Source: Rhexocercosporidium sp. MPI-PUGE-AT-0058
Lineage: Eukaryota > Ascomycota > Leotiomycetes > Helotiales
Reading direction: 5' to 3'
Assembly: GCA_020746875.1 (NCBI GenBank)
Contig: JAGTJL010000012.1
Location: 124,001-188,000, forward strand
DNA: 64,000 bases
Shown piece after piece: positions 33,636 to 44,417 of the stretch. The notes beneath the pieces are model-generated. The model made no database searches. It had not been told where the DNA came from and worked only from the letters and a program-made list of their open reading frames with translations. Within the stretch, counting starts at the first letter, position 1; each line of letters begins with the position of its first letter. The translations under genes and the position numbers were made by a program.

Positions 33636-36600
33636 GGTGTCGTTGTCTAGAGCAGAACGAGGAACCGGAGGAGGGTCTGGGGGAACAGCAATAGATGCAG
33701 TGGAGGCGCAATTGGCGTATTAGGTACTGGCAAGTAAGAATGCTGGAGAATGATGTTGTATGTAAGATGCTTGATCTTGAGCGAAAGTGAACGAGCGACC
33801 TGAAGAGGAGGGGAAAGGTCGGTGAGGGCGAGAGGACAGGATGGAAGATTTCGAGGGGAGGGGGCGCTTGCTCTCCGGATCACAATGACGCGCCGGCAAT
33901 GACCAAACCACAAGTGAAGTAAAGAGCGCAGCTAGCCAGTCCAAAAACTGTCAATACGGGTCTAGTGACACTAAGAGCTTATTCCTTATGAGCTGCGCTT
34001 TCAAGGAAGAAAAATATTCGAGGTGAAATTCCAGGTGGCAGACAATTACAGTAAAAAAAGTACCTGTATTGATATTGAAGTTGCTGATATTCTTCCCGAA
34101 ACTCTGTTTTATGATCAGAAGCGCTCTATCTGGCTCTGTTGTATTTGGAGTTCCTAGCCTAGCTCCCTTGGTATATGAGCAGTTACGCTCACTTCCGCTC
34201 CCTCATTGCGAGATCTAGGCAATACCAGAGCCTTCAGCTGGACTGCGAGAGAGAAATAGAAAGCAGACTCACCTTTCTAGGATAAGAACATGCTGTGAAA
34301 GCACCTATGCTAGTACATGCGACGACAAAGTTTTTGATTATCCTGAGCAGCAGATGCGAAGTTTACAAGTCTCCGGCAGCAATATATGACCACGACACCC
34401 CCTTAAACATGAAATTATATAAAAGCACACCAGTTTTTATCCAAGATCTGGACAAAGATGGAATCTTCCACCGTTGCTTGGACAAGGAGGTCGTCACTTC
34501 CATTTATTTACCGTGCCAAGAATTAACCGAATGAGCGGCAAATACCCAGATACTGATTTGAGCTTTTGTAATTTAATATGATATAATCAGACAAACTTCT
34601 TTTTGTGTTCTTGATATCCCTTGACTCGGTGTTTCAATCATTGTGAAAGCATGCCGTCATTGTAGCCACCCGGCAGCGGGAGCGCATCGTCATTCTGGTG
34701 TACCGGCATCAGCGGGTGGGTTTCAGGGCCACATTCCCATGGAAAATCTCTGCATGACTGGCACCATCGGCATTACAGAACAGCCCAACGGTGGTATTCC
34801 AGAGCTCACTGCAAGTTTTCTGAGTAGGACTTTTGTTCTCCGAGCCATGTCCTTTGATGAGAGTCTCTGAGTCGTCCAGCACATTCGAGAAATTTGCAGA
34901 AGATATGACAGTCCTAACACCGACATAGAACAGCAAGACGACTACGACTCACGGCATCAGATTATGCAGAAATAAATTCATCAGACCTTTCGTTTGTGCA
35001 GCTTGGTTGTCCTTGCTTGAACCCATCTGCAGGTGAGGTCTGGACGACACACGTGACCGAACACAAAAAGATCTGGGCCGAAAGCTTCTCACCCGTACCA
35101 GGAACCGAGCAAGCCGACTAGGCAGAGTCTATCTCGCTCTGGACACAGTTAAGCCCACAAAGAAGATCCTCTTCGACAGAGTGAATCAAAACAACGAAAT
35201 GAAGCAGAAGATACAAGATGCAAGTTTCAATTTCGAATATCCACAACAAAAACTTGCGCTAAGGGGGTGATGAAATGGTGAAGCGATGCGAGAACTTGAT
35301 AGCAGTGAGACTGTTTGCATTGGTATTCAAACGTATCATAGGGGTTTCAGAGGCTGGGCGAGGGCTCCACCAAGCAGAGGATTTTGGAGTTCCAAGGGCG
35401 GCAGCAGGGACAACTTGATGGCATGGTAGGGAGAACAACCTTGGATACTGTCAGCACATGAACATGAGGTTTGAACCAGAATTTTTGGCATATGAAACTT
35501 ACTTTCAAGGGTCAAGTAAAGGATTTGCTGATCATTCCTTTCTGAGATTTTCAAGTGTTGGGTTGATGTGAAAATCAATCATGTGCTTCAAGAGTAGAAG
35601 AAGTCCCTGTATGGCCGACTTCTTTGAAATGAGAACTAAGCTCTAGATGTAGAAAGCAGGTACTAGTGCAAAGAAATGATTGACAGTTGATGTCCTTTAG
35701 AATTGTCATCTGATATGATGCAAGGTTGTCGCCTTCGATGCGGGGGGGGGGGGGGGGGGGGGCGAAAGGGAGGTTCTTGGGTCCCAGACGTAGTCAATAT
35801 CAGTATACAGTTTAATAGTATTTCTTGACCGTTCATCTGATCGCAATGTTAGCTTGACCTTTAAACTATTTCCCTTCCGGAAGTTCATATAGTGATTAGA
35901 ATTATGAATAAGAATGAAAGAACTTGAGCATCTGTCAACCCCTAACTCTTGGAAGGTAGGTACAGAGGATGTGAGTAGCTGGTCAAGCAAAATCGCGTAC
36001 GCTTCTGTGGACAGGCCTAATCTTCTAATACTTTTTGTCAGACTGGTCCTCCTCTATCCTCGGTTCCAAATATGGCAAAGTCTATGGGGATTCAGAGTGT
36101 TGTGGTAATGTCATATGGAAAAGGGCCTCAGGTAATTCGGTTGTGTTTAGCTTGGCATACAACTCCCGGCCTCCTCGTTGCACCAACTATGGAGGAACAA
36201 TCTTTTTCATATTACTCGTGTGATTGTAGAAGTTTGAGTTTTAAATAGAAGCTTTAAGTCTTGGGTCGAAAGTGAGGAGGATTGTTCGTCTCACAAGATG
36301 TCATCGATTTGACACGTCAGCTTGTCCAGAGGGCGAGAGAGGGCGAGAGATCTCCCGACCAGGTATCAACACATAGAAATTTCCATCACGGCAAACAAGT
36401 AGGTGCGAACATAAGCTAGAGCGACTGATAGAATAATAGGATCAGGTATATTCCAACACCTCCCACCAGCTATTATTGTCCTGACAATCCCTGATTTCAT
36501 GATTTCTTACAAGCTAGAAATACACCCCAACCCCTGAACATCTCATTCTCCTCCAATCCAGATGCCCCCCTCGCAGCCCACGTGCGGCGCTAAGCCCGAT

Positions 36601-36946
36601 CGGTGCCTCGGGCAATCTATCTCCACCTTGCATGGACCATCCAACGCTATCCCTCTTCCGGCCCGCTTAAGTTGCAGTGACGTGCCTGCACCCCAGGAAT
36701 TCAGGTCCGAGCTCTCGTCTATCTATCACAGTGAGCGAGCTTGCCTCTTGCATGCGCCCACCCAATGGCGAGTTGATCCCCCCTCACCCACCTCCCCAGC
36801 TCAGCTCCCCCTTCCCCCCTTCCCACTTCCTTTCCCCTTCTTCTTTCTATTTCCCACCTCAACACCACCCTTCCATCATCCAGCCTTTATCATCCTTCTC
36901 TTATCACCCAGTTAATATCCAATTGAACCTTCACGCACTACGCAAT
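33636..36946. other. Gene desert of about 3.3 kb with a G21 run
   Basis: No supported gene. The first 300 bp are CT/GA-rich and should include the promoter of the minus-strand orphan. Around 35030-35270, two overlapping frames show protein-like stretches (for example VTEHKKIWAESFSPVPGTEQ followed by a stop), perhaps a relic. A G21 run lies at 35742-35762. From 36540 the sequence becomes a C/T-rich promoter-like leader for the next gene. Confidence 0.45.
35742..35762 (+). repeat. G21 mononucleotide run
   Basis: Twenty-one consecutive G on the + strand in non-coding sequence. It is the third locus in this window with a long pure G or C run. Confidence 0.95.
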
Positions 36947-37687
36947 ATGTCTACTAGAAAGAGGAAGCAAGACGAGGAGCTTGTTGCGCTCCCCAGCGAT
37001 GACAGTGAGGAGGAAGAAGAGTACGCTATTCCCACATTTTCACGGCACAGCATCCCATCTTGCAAACATGACTTCAATTGGGAGCTCTGCAGCTTCATAG
37101 GTCATGTCAGCGCTTCACAATGCGATGAAGTTGTGGACAAGGCTGTATGCGCCGGTGCAAACGAGCACATGTCAGCCTACTGAATGCGCTGACAAATACA
37201 TTCGTAAAGATGAAGCTGACGATTCTCAACAGATACGAAGATTCCGAGCCTGAAGACGGAGCCGGAAATGATGACGACGAGAGTGAAGAGGAGGAGGAGG
37301 ATGAGGATGATGTTGAGGACGAAGAGCAGGTTGAAGGTATGCGCGATTTTCCTCCATCCCTGGTCATGATAAGCTGCCAATTCCCAATTCCATCTCGGAC
37401 GGCCATCATCCAGCTCAACGGACATTAACAACAAAATAGAAGCACAACCCGTGAAGAAGAAGCGCAAAACCGAGCCCGCTTCCACCGAACAAGCTCCTAA
37501 AGCCAAAGCTCCAGCCAAAGCAACAGCTGAAGACGAGGACGATGAGGATGATGTTCCCGAGGAGGATGATGACTCTGCCGGTGACGATGAAGTCGACTCC
37601 GTACCTGCGAAGACCGCGAAAGGTTCCAAGGTTGCAGAAGAGGAGGATTTCGAGGAGGTTGGTGAGGAGGATGAGGATGACGACTAA
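36947..37687 (+). CDS. Highly acidic, nuclear-type protein
   Basis: Three exons, 36947-37020, 37233-37336 and 37440-37687, join in phase and give 141 residues: MSTRKRKQDEELVALPSDD, acidic blocks (EEEEDEDDVEDEE), a basic KKKRK motif that could be a nuclear localisation signal, an Ala/Lys-rich stretch, and an acidic C-terminus (EEEDFEEVGEEDEDDD). The introns are 212 and 103 bp, long for this window. If intron 1 is retained, the frame continues to a stop at 37183 and replaces the acidic part with FSRHSIPSCKHDFNWELCSF, so an alternative product is possible. Composition suggests a histone- or chromatin-binding protein such as a small acidic chaperone; this is inferred from composition only. Confidence 0.7.
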
Positions 37688-38811
37688 GTCATTACATCAC
37701 GACTCAATCACACACCGTGCGAGACTCAGGCATGAGATATGATATGATAATGGCAGTGCAGGGTAATAGGGAAAGGGAAACCGGAAAGGATTCCCTGGAT
37801 GATATGGGCTGGATAGCTGGATGGATGGAACTCAGAGGACTGGATCTGAATTGGAAATGAAATGTAGGGTCGGGCTGGGATATAACAAAGACACCTAGAA
37901 GGAACAGGACGACGGCAATCTGCTTTTTAGATCTCCTAAGCAAGTTCGTTTCTCATCAAATCCAAAAGCTTATTCCTTCGACTCCCTCATTCCTTCATGT
38001 CCACCATTCGTTTATTCATGCGTTCCACTTCGTATTCATTATCACCAACGACTGTTCCACATATCATGTCATGCCAGGTCACTTTCCTCCCGCTCCCGAG
38101 TAAGGAACAACCTTGCGATGCGGCTGAAGGGACCATCTAACCTAACCCGTGAGTGGAGTTCCTGTCGTTTCCCAAGAATAGAGCAAGCGAGCTGATGTTT
38201 TGAGTTTGGGGGGCTGGGACTCCCAGGTAGCGCCGAATGAGGCGGGTTTCAGGACCGGGCATCTGAGACACCTCGAACCCCTTCGTGCACGGCTTTTCCA
38301 ATCCCACTTGGTGGTACAGGGCAGACGGGGAGGGACCCTTATCAATGCAGATCATCCCACCGACTGTAATTTAATCCCTTCGATTCCCTCCCGGATTTCC
38401 TGGAAGATCTCTTCTAGTCATCCTCCCCCCTCCCTCTCTGCTATTGTATTGTTGTTGGCGTTCATGACCCAATTTTGGCTCGGTGCTGGTTGCTCTTGTT
38501 GACCTTGTTATTGTTTTTTCTCGCAGGCGAGGTTGGTGTCTGTCACTCTCACTACTCGCATGATTCGACTTTCTGAGTGATCGAACTCTGTCTCGTGGTG
38601 CGACATTTCGGAGATCACACAACTTGTACTCTTATTTCCTCTTCATTTCATTCATTTGGGAGGAACAAACCATAGCTTAGAGCTATAGATACCCTTTCTA
38701 CTCGCCTTCGAGTCGAGTGGTCGGTTCAATATCGCACGCACATTCACGAACTCACTCTCACCCGTTGGGCATCTCTCTCGACCCACCATACCTCACTCTA
38801 CCTACAGATCG
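37688..38811. other. Long 5' region before the next gene
   Basis: About 1.1 kb without a supported gene. The last 250 bp are strongly C/T-rich with CACTC-type words, consistent with promoter and 5' leader. Confidence 0.45.
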
Positions 38812-40032
38812 ATGTCTCAATTCCGAGGAAGTGGACCGTCGGTCAATGTGAGCAAGATGGATAAGAGGTTCTCGACACTCTTCCTGGAATCCCCACGAAT
38901 ATCGGCAGACAAATCCGCAGAGACCAAGCTACCACCCTCGAAAATGAAGAAGCTCCTGGGCCGCCTCTTCAAATCTGCACGAAGATCACCTAAACCCTCT
39001 CCGGAAGCAATACAACCACAAATGCTCACCCCCGAACAACGCGCGGAACACCTCTGGGATGTAGTCATCGGTCTCGTCAAACCTATCCCCAATCAACCCT
39101 CTACGATCAGCAAGACGGTAAAACCACATCCAGCGCCCAAACCCACCGGCGGAACCGCCAAGTCCACGCAAGCCATAACCGTCCCTCCACCATCCTCCGT
39201 TCCCAGCTACACCACGAAAGACATATTCTACAAAGGAAAAGGCAAACCCGTCTCCAGCTCCCGCGACTCAAAATTCAGTTCAATATCCTCCCTCCCCTCA
39301 CTTAAAACCCTTAACATCTCACCTACTATCACGCCCTCCACAACAGCCCCTTCATCCACAACAACAACGACACCAAATGCCCACATCACCCTCACACCCC
39401 CCGAATTCCGACATCTCCAATCCCTCCTCCGCCGCACCACCCGCCGCCTCAAGCACCAAGAATACCTCGTCTCCAACCTCGCCAACAACCTACTTTACAT
39501 CTTCTACCGCAAAGAAACACAAATGCAAAACTTAAAACGCCTGCGCAAAGCAGAGCAGCAGAACATGCTCTCCACCATCTTCCGCACAAAGGAACACTGC
39601 GGCCGGCTCTTCCTTCGGAAATCCGCCTTCCTGAGCCATTCCTTCGCGTGCGTGACTAAGCTGCAGAAGATACTCGATGAGGCTGCCCAGGAGGCGACGA
39701 TGTCGATTCCGGAGGCGTGTACGAGTCGCCAGGCGAGCGAGGGGGTTAGGTATGTGGTTTGTAGGGAGGCGGTTGGTGATTTTGTGGGGGAGATGGGGAG
39801 GGATGTGGGGGTGCAGAGGGGGTTAGATGGGGAGCTTAGGAACTATGTCTTGGAGAAGGCGGGGGAGGGGAGGTGGGTGACGAGTGTTAGTGAGGGGATT
39901 ATGATGGTTAGGTTTGTGGGGTTTTTGGACGGGAGGGGAGAGGTTTTGGAAGGGTGTTATGGGGGTCTGGAGGAGATTGTGAAGAAAATCGAGGAGGTTG
40001 TGAGGGAGAGTGATGATACTTTGTTGCTATGA
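38812..40032 (+). CDS. Orphan protein, low-complexity N-terminus and folded C-terminus
   Basis: Single-exon frame of 406 residues from the ATG at 38812. The first 190 residues are Ser/Thr/Pro/Lys-rich and probably disordered (for example PSSTTTTTPNAHITLTPPE), preceded by a basic KMKKLLGRLFKSARR segment. From residue about 195 the sequence looks helical: HLQSLLRRTTRRLKHQEYL, MQNLKRLRKAEQQNML, LQKILDEAAQEATMS, ending in an acidic helix. The + strand is C-rich until about 39650, then abruptly G-rich to the stop. Codon choice changes accordingly while the frame stays open. I do not recognise the family; a second low-complexity orphan follows downstream. Confidence 0.65.
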   Translation: MSQFRGSGPSVNVSKMDKRFSTLFLESPRISADKSAETKLPPSKMKKLLGRLFKSARRSPKPSPEAIQPQMLTPEQRAEHLWDVVIGLVKPIPNQPSTISKTVKPHPAPKPTGGTAKSTQAITVPPPSSVPSYTTKDIFYKGKGKPVSSSRDSKFSSISSLPSLKTLNISPTITPSTTAPSSTTTTTPNAHITLTPPEFRHLQSLLRRTTRRLKHQEYLVSNLANNLLYIFYRKETQMQNLKRLRKAEQQNMLSTIFRTKEHCGRLFLRKSAFLSHSFACVTKLQKILDEAAQEATMSIPEACTSRQASEGVRYVVCREAVGDFVGEMGRDVGVQRGLDGELRNYVLEKAGEGRWVTSVSEGIMMVRFVGFLDGRGEVLEGCYGGLEEIVKKIEEVVRESDDTLLL

Positions 40033-40511
40033 TTTGATAAGATGGGATTTGATGCTCCGGAGTACACGAGGAGGAAACAATTTGGGTTAAAAGGAGTGTG
40101 GCGGGATGTATGTTACGATGAAACGGGCCTGGGATATCTTCTAGAAGCGGTGAGCTTCACGGTCTGATACCTTGTACTGCGAAGGAGTTCTTTTGAGCAG
40201 GAGTTAGTTGGACCATAGAGGAGTTTTGATTTTGTTTACATGGTATGTAAAATATAACGCAGAAGCGAGAAACTTGCTCTGCATTACATTCCATGCCAGA
40301 CTCCTAGCAACCATCCATTCCTCGCCCGGCCTCTACAAAGTCAACAATACGCTTCCACCAAACCAAACAAAGTGCAGTATCTCCCGTCCCTACCTAAATG
40401 CTCCCTAGATAGGTCATGCAATCGATCCCATCCCATCCCGCTCCCGTTCACGATCTCAATCTCAATCTTTTATCTCCATCTCACCAGGGTACGTAAATCT
40501 TACTCCTCACC
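40033..40511. other. Intergenic region
   Basis: About 480 bp, with the terminator of the upstream gene and a C/T-rich leader before 40512. No gene seen. Confidence 0.4.
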
Positions 40512-41654
40512 ATGGGATACTGCCTCTCCTCCCCAACAAACACGAACACCAAAACCCGCCCCCCAGAAACCCAAGCAGAAATCCGTGGGATCCGCAAATC
40601 CCAAATCTCACCTCCTATCATCATCGGCCTCTCACCCTCCACATCCCTAACATCGAAATACTCAAACGACGACGAGAGGTACTACGCACCGACACCACCT
40701 CGACCGCCACATATAAGATTACCTGCCTATTCCTCATATTCCCAGCATAGCACACCAGTAGCAGGAATAATACCGAAGCCAAGCTTCGCAATCCAACCTC
40801 CCACGCCCCAGAAAGACGACGATACTACTTCCGACCCAGGTTTCAGGATTGGAAGCGACGTTGATTGTAAAAGACAGAGAGATGAAGAGTTAGCAGAAGA
40901 CATATCAGATGTTGGTATTCAGATCGGGAAGCTCATCCATGCTCTCCGCGCCTATTCCTTCCATAGCGCGCAGACGAAGACACAGATGCTAGGTGATTTG
41001 AAGGGTGTCATCGCTGCGTTGCCGGGGCTGCCGAGGGGGGTGGTTGTTAGGAGGGTGTTGGGGAGGGTAGAGAGGGAGGTGTGGGGGGTGTATGAGGGGA
41101 GGAAGGGGGTTTAGGGGAGAGTGTGCGCGGGGGTTGTTGGTTGTTGTGGGACGGAGGGGGAGATCAGGGGGGTGGAGGGTGATAGGAGAGATGCAGGAGA
41201 GGAAGATGAAGATGGGTTGGGAAAGGGTATAGAGGGACTTTGGGAGGAGTTTTTGATGTTGAGAAAGAAAGGGAAGAGGGATATGGCGAGGGAACTTGGG
41301 AAGGGTTGTATATTGATGCGGATTTTCGATCTGTTGAGTGTGTTGAGGGCTGGGAGTGAAGAGTTGCTTGCGTTGGATCTGGCTATTAGTTTGTGTTTGA
41401 GGAGGGAATTTGAGCGTGTGCTTGGGGAGTTGAGGGGGTTTGAAGATAATTCTGTCGAAGGGGGTGGAGATAAGAAGGGCAAGAGTGGGAATGGGGGTGC
41501 TAACATGCAGTGGAGAGTTTTAGTTATTGTGCAGGAGAAGAGGAGGGAGGAGTTGGAGAGGAGGATGGAAGTTGTTAAAATGGGAAGGGGGGCTGTTAGT
41601 GTGGCTTTGTTGGGTGTTGTGGAGGGGTTGACTGAGGGTGGAGATTGGACCTGA
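40512..41654 (+). CDS. Orphan protein, coding frame interrupted by one TAG
   Basis: The ATG at 40512 starts 200 codons (MGYCLSSPTNTNTK; an N-terminal Gly2 and Cys4 allow myristoylation or palmitoylation) with a Pro/Ser-rich half and then helical sequence (DISDVGIQIGKLIHALRAY). A TAG at 41112-41114 ends it. The same frame then stays open to 41654 with protein-like helices: GLGKGIEGLWEEFLMLRKK, GCILMRIFDLLSVLRAG, LLALDLAISLCLRREFERVL. The simplest models are one gene with an intron of a multiple of three bases removing the TAG (GTGTAT and GTAGAG donors lie just upstream; several AGs follow), or a nonsense mutation. The 3' half is extremely G-rich. Family unknown. Confidence 0.5.
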
Positions 41655-43640
41655 TTGAACTTCGAAGGGGAATTTTTGGGAGGTTACAGTGGAGGTTCAT
41701 TAGGAGGATTTCACAGGAAAGGGGCGGCCTTGACAGGTATAGATCTATCTTTATCTCGCTTTGTAGTACCTCGACGAGGAAGGCGATCATGATAGCACAC
41801 GCTGTAAAGCCAATATCACAGCACAGCTGACTATCAGGCAGCTGAAAACTAGTCTCTCGATCGTATCCTCTTTTTCATATAAGTTGCTATCGAATTAAAA
41901 AGTGTACGGGCTTTCCAGCTTCCCTAAGTAGAATCAAGGGTATCCGGAAATCGCGCGGAGAGACTTCGTCTCAAATCCCCAACATAACTCGTCAAAACAC
42001 CTTGCTTAGATTAAATTGAACATTATGAGACCATTGATATGTGAACCGCGCTGAAGAAACTATGGGTGCGGTGGTCGTTGATAATTTTCCAAGTGATCGT
42101 CGCGTGTTTGTTCACCAATCGTATTTTTTACATCTACCTAACTCGGGAATTACCTAGCCGAATCAAAGCACAAGCAAAGATTGCTCTATCACTCAGAATA
42201 TTGATATACTGAACGAAGGCAGTGGAATATGCCGTCAAGATTGTTAAGCAAATATAATCAGTGATCAAATTCTAGATTCGCTTTGATTTCGGGCGACAGA
42301 AGACCAAACAAGCAGTTTTTGTAATAAGGGCAATTAGGTTCTATCATTTTTTGCGAAATAGTAGAGGTCATATGTTGGCAAAAGCATCCTGCTGTCATTT
42401 GACATTTCCTCCACCGTTAGGGTAAATATCAGAAATGTTTGAACATCAACCCATTTCCCAAGATTGCAGGAATATCATAAATGAGAAAGAGTTTTAGATG
42501 CTGATTGCAATAAGGACATCAGGAGCTTCTATTTTGTCTCCTCGAATGATTCTTTTCCCGGTCGGGATTGTATGAGTTGCGTTCTTAAATTGTTTGCCTA
42601 AATACCACCTGGTCACATGATTGTGACAGCTTCAAGTTAATTTGCGACAACATGTTGGATGATCCTTCCAGAAGCTGTGTTTAGAAGTTTGACATATAGT
42701 TTGTCAAACAAAAATGATATCGACTGACGTTTTCTTCGCAACTGACGAGATCATACTGCTCGGTCGTTTTATGCTGTCTCGTGTAGACTACCTTGCTTTT
42801 CCTCTCCACTTTCTTATAAAATATACATTTATCTCGGCAACTGTAAGACTCTATGGCTCCTCAACTGAAGATATTTAAATGAGAAACAAGGTAGGATGGT
42901 TTCTGAAGTCTAGCGCGATAACAACGATATTTTTAGGGAGTGGTTATTAAAATGGTAGATTTATCTGGCTGAATGTCGGACACTGACCAAGCAACATCAC
43001 CTGGATTCACCCCCGGGACGACGACGACCTTCGCTGAGCCCAGAGGACATACGGGGTCGCCTGATGAAGCTTTTAATGGGTAGTTCTTTGCAGCTCAGCT
43101 TCGGGTTATGTATCAACGGGGCGACGTACTTAGCTAGATCGACATGATGAAATATTTTCTTATCAAGTGAACAATTGTCTCCAATGCCGAAGAATCTCGA
43201 TGCCATTTCGCCATAAGTCCTTTCTGTCCCATAAGATACAGTACATACTTGGCATTCAATGCCTGCTAGCACTGTAACTAGCGATAAACACGGCAGGTGA
43301 AATGGAGCTTACTTTGGTATTTTTTTATGCGATTCAATTGTGGCTTTAGAACACAAGTTACCTTACCCTAGCCAGATTCATCAGTGATCGAGAATGAATT
43401 CAACTACTTAATCATTGTATAGTCATCTCAGCCATTCTTAGCGCGTTTTCATCAGTGGTCCGTGACACGCCCTTCTCGATAGACATGTATATAAAAGAAG
43501 CATCTGTACCTGTAAACACCTTCCCTATACAACCACAACAACATCTCGACTTGACATCAAAATAAGTCTCCACCAATTCAGATGAACTCTGCCTACACTA
43601 ACTCATATTTCTTATCCTCATCTTTCTAATAAGACTCAAG
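41655..43640. other. AT-rich gene desert of about 2 kb
   Basis: No supported gene. The stretch 41870-42980 is AT-rich with many TA dinucleotides and no long frames, unlike its neighbours. A minus frame at 43272-42997 shows Cys-containing sequence without a recognisable family. From 43490 a C/A-rich leader precedes the next gene, with TATATAAAAG at about 43488-43497 as a likely TATA box. Confidence 0.5.
43488..43497 (+). promoter_or_regulatory. TATA box of the first tandem paralogue
   Basis: TATATAAAAG about 150 bp before the ATG at 43641, followed by a C/A-rich leader. This fits a strong regulated promoter. Identified by sequence alone. Confidence 0.5.
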
Positions 43641-44417
43641 ATGTCTTCAGCAACTTCAGACTTCACGGAGGTCTCTGCCGGTGGAGTCAACACACCTACC
43701 GCCTCAGAGTCTAGCTCGTTCCTCAACGCCAACTTTGATCATGGTGTCCTTTCCGTCGTCAACCCAACTCCTTCAACTCCTCCCCGCCGACAACATCCCC
43801 AAAATCTACCTAATTCTCCTACCAAGGTGCCAGGAATCCTCAATGGAAACTTCGCAGCAATCACTGGTCAGACTAGCGATGGCATCTCCATTGATAGGTC
43901 CTTCATCAACCCAAGTGTAACAAATGCTAAGGCTCGATACGTCTACTCCACCTTCCGTCGGGTTCCTGTAACTCTGTCCTTCGGCTTCACGCAGGAGCCA
44001 ACCGAGTGGCACAAGGTCGTCAACTTCGTCGCCGACGTACCCGCCCTCATCAGAACTACCATTGAGGCAATGTCACATTCGGAAGATGGAGCAACGAAAC
44101 TTCTCTTGGTCTTGGTCTTCTCTCAAGTCTACTTCGACAATTGGCCAGAGTTCTGGAAGATGGTTCGTCTCGAGGCTGCCGAGCAACTGTTCAGTTTCGT
44201 CGGCGCACCAGACTTGTATCTTCTCCACATCGAAAATCATGATTACTGCGCCAGCACTGCCATCAAGAGCTCTGGCTGGAAAACATACTGTGCGTACTAC
44301 GAAGTATCCAGAAATGGTAGTATCCTTTGGCTCAACGAGAAAGGCTACAGCGCTCACAATCGTATCGACAAATCTCGGCTGTGCTATCTTCCTACTTTGA
44401 GAGTCAACGTCCTTTGA
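43641..44417 (+). CDS. Orphan protein, first of two tandem paralogues
   Basis: Single-exon frame of 258 residues. The first 80 residues are Ser/Thr/Pro-rich and probably disordered. The rest looks like one globular domain: a beta-like region (RVPVTLSFGFTQEP), EWHKVVNFVADVPALIRTTI, then KLLLVLVFSQVYFDNWPEFW, LEAAEQLFSFVGAPDLYLL and a cysteine pair region (NHDYCAS, KTYCAYYEVS), ending LPTLRVNVL. The same blocks recur in the gene at 45.7-46.4 kb, so this is a duplicated family. No signal peptide is visible, so it is probably intracellular. I know no named domain that matches. Expression from a TATA promoter suggests regulation. Confidence 0.75.
   Translation: MSSATSDFTEVSAGGVNTPTASESSSFLNANFDHGVLSVVNPTPSTPPRRQHPQNLPNSPTKVPGILNGNFAAITGQTSDGISIDRSFINPSVTNAKARYVYSTFRRVPVTLSFGFTQEPTEWHKVVNFVADVPALIRTTIEAMSHSEDGATKLLLVLVFSQVYFDNWPEFWKMVRLEAAEQLFSFVGAPDLYLLHIENHDYCASTAIKSSGWKTYCAYYEVSRNGSILWLNEKGYSAHNRIDKSRLCYLPTLRVNVL

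Noticed and set aside
34643..34936. Overlapping frames on both strands near 34.7 kb
   Set aside because: Both look partly protein-like, but neither has a start, a motif or splice signals that extend it.
37107..37629. Serine-rich frames on the minus strand
   Set aside because: They are the antisense of the Glu/Asp-rich codons of the acidic protein gene on the + strand.
41111..41506. Pro/Ser/Leu-rich minus-strand frame
   Set aside because: Antisense shadow of the G-rich coding frame on +; no start context or domain.
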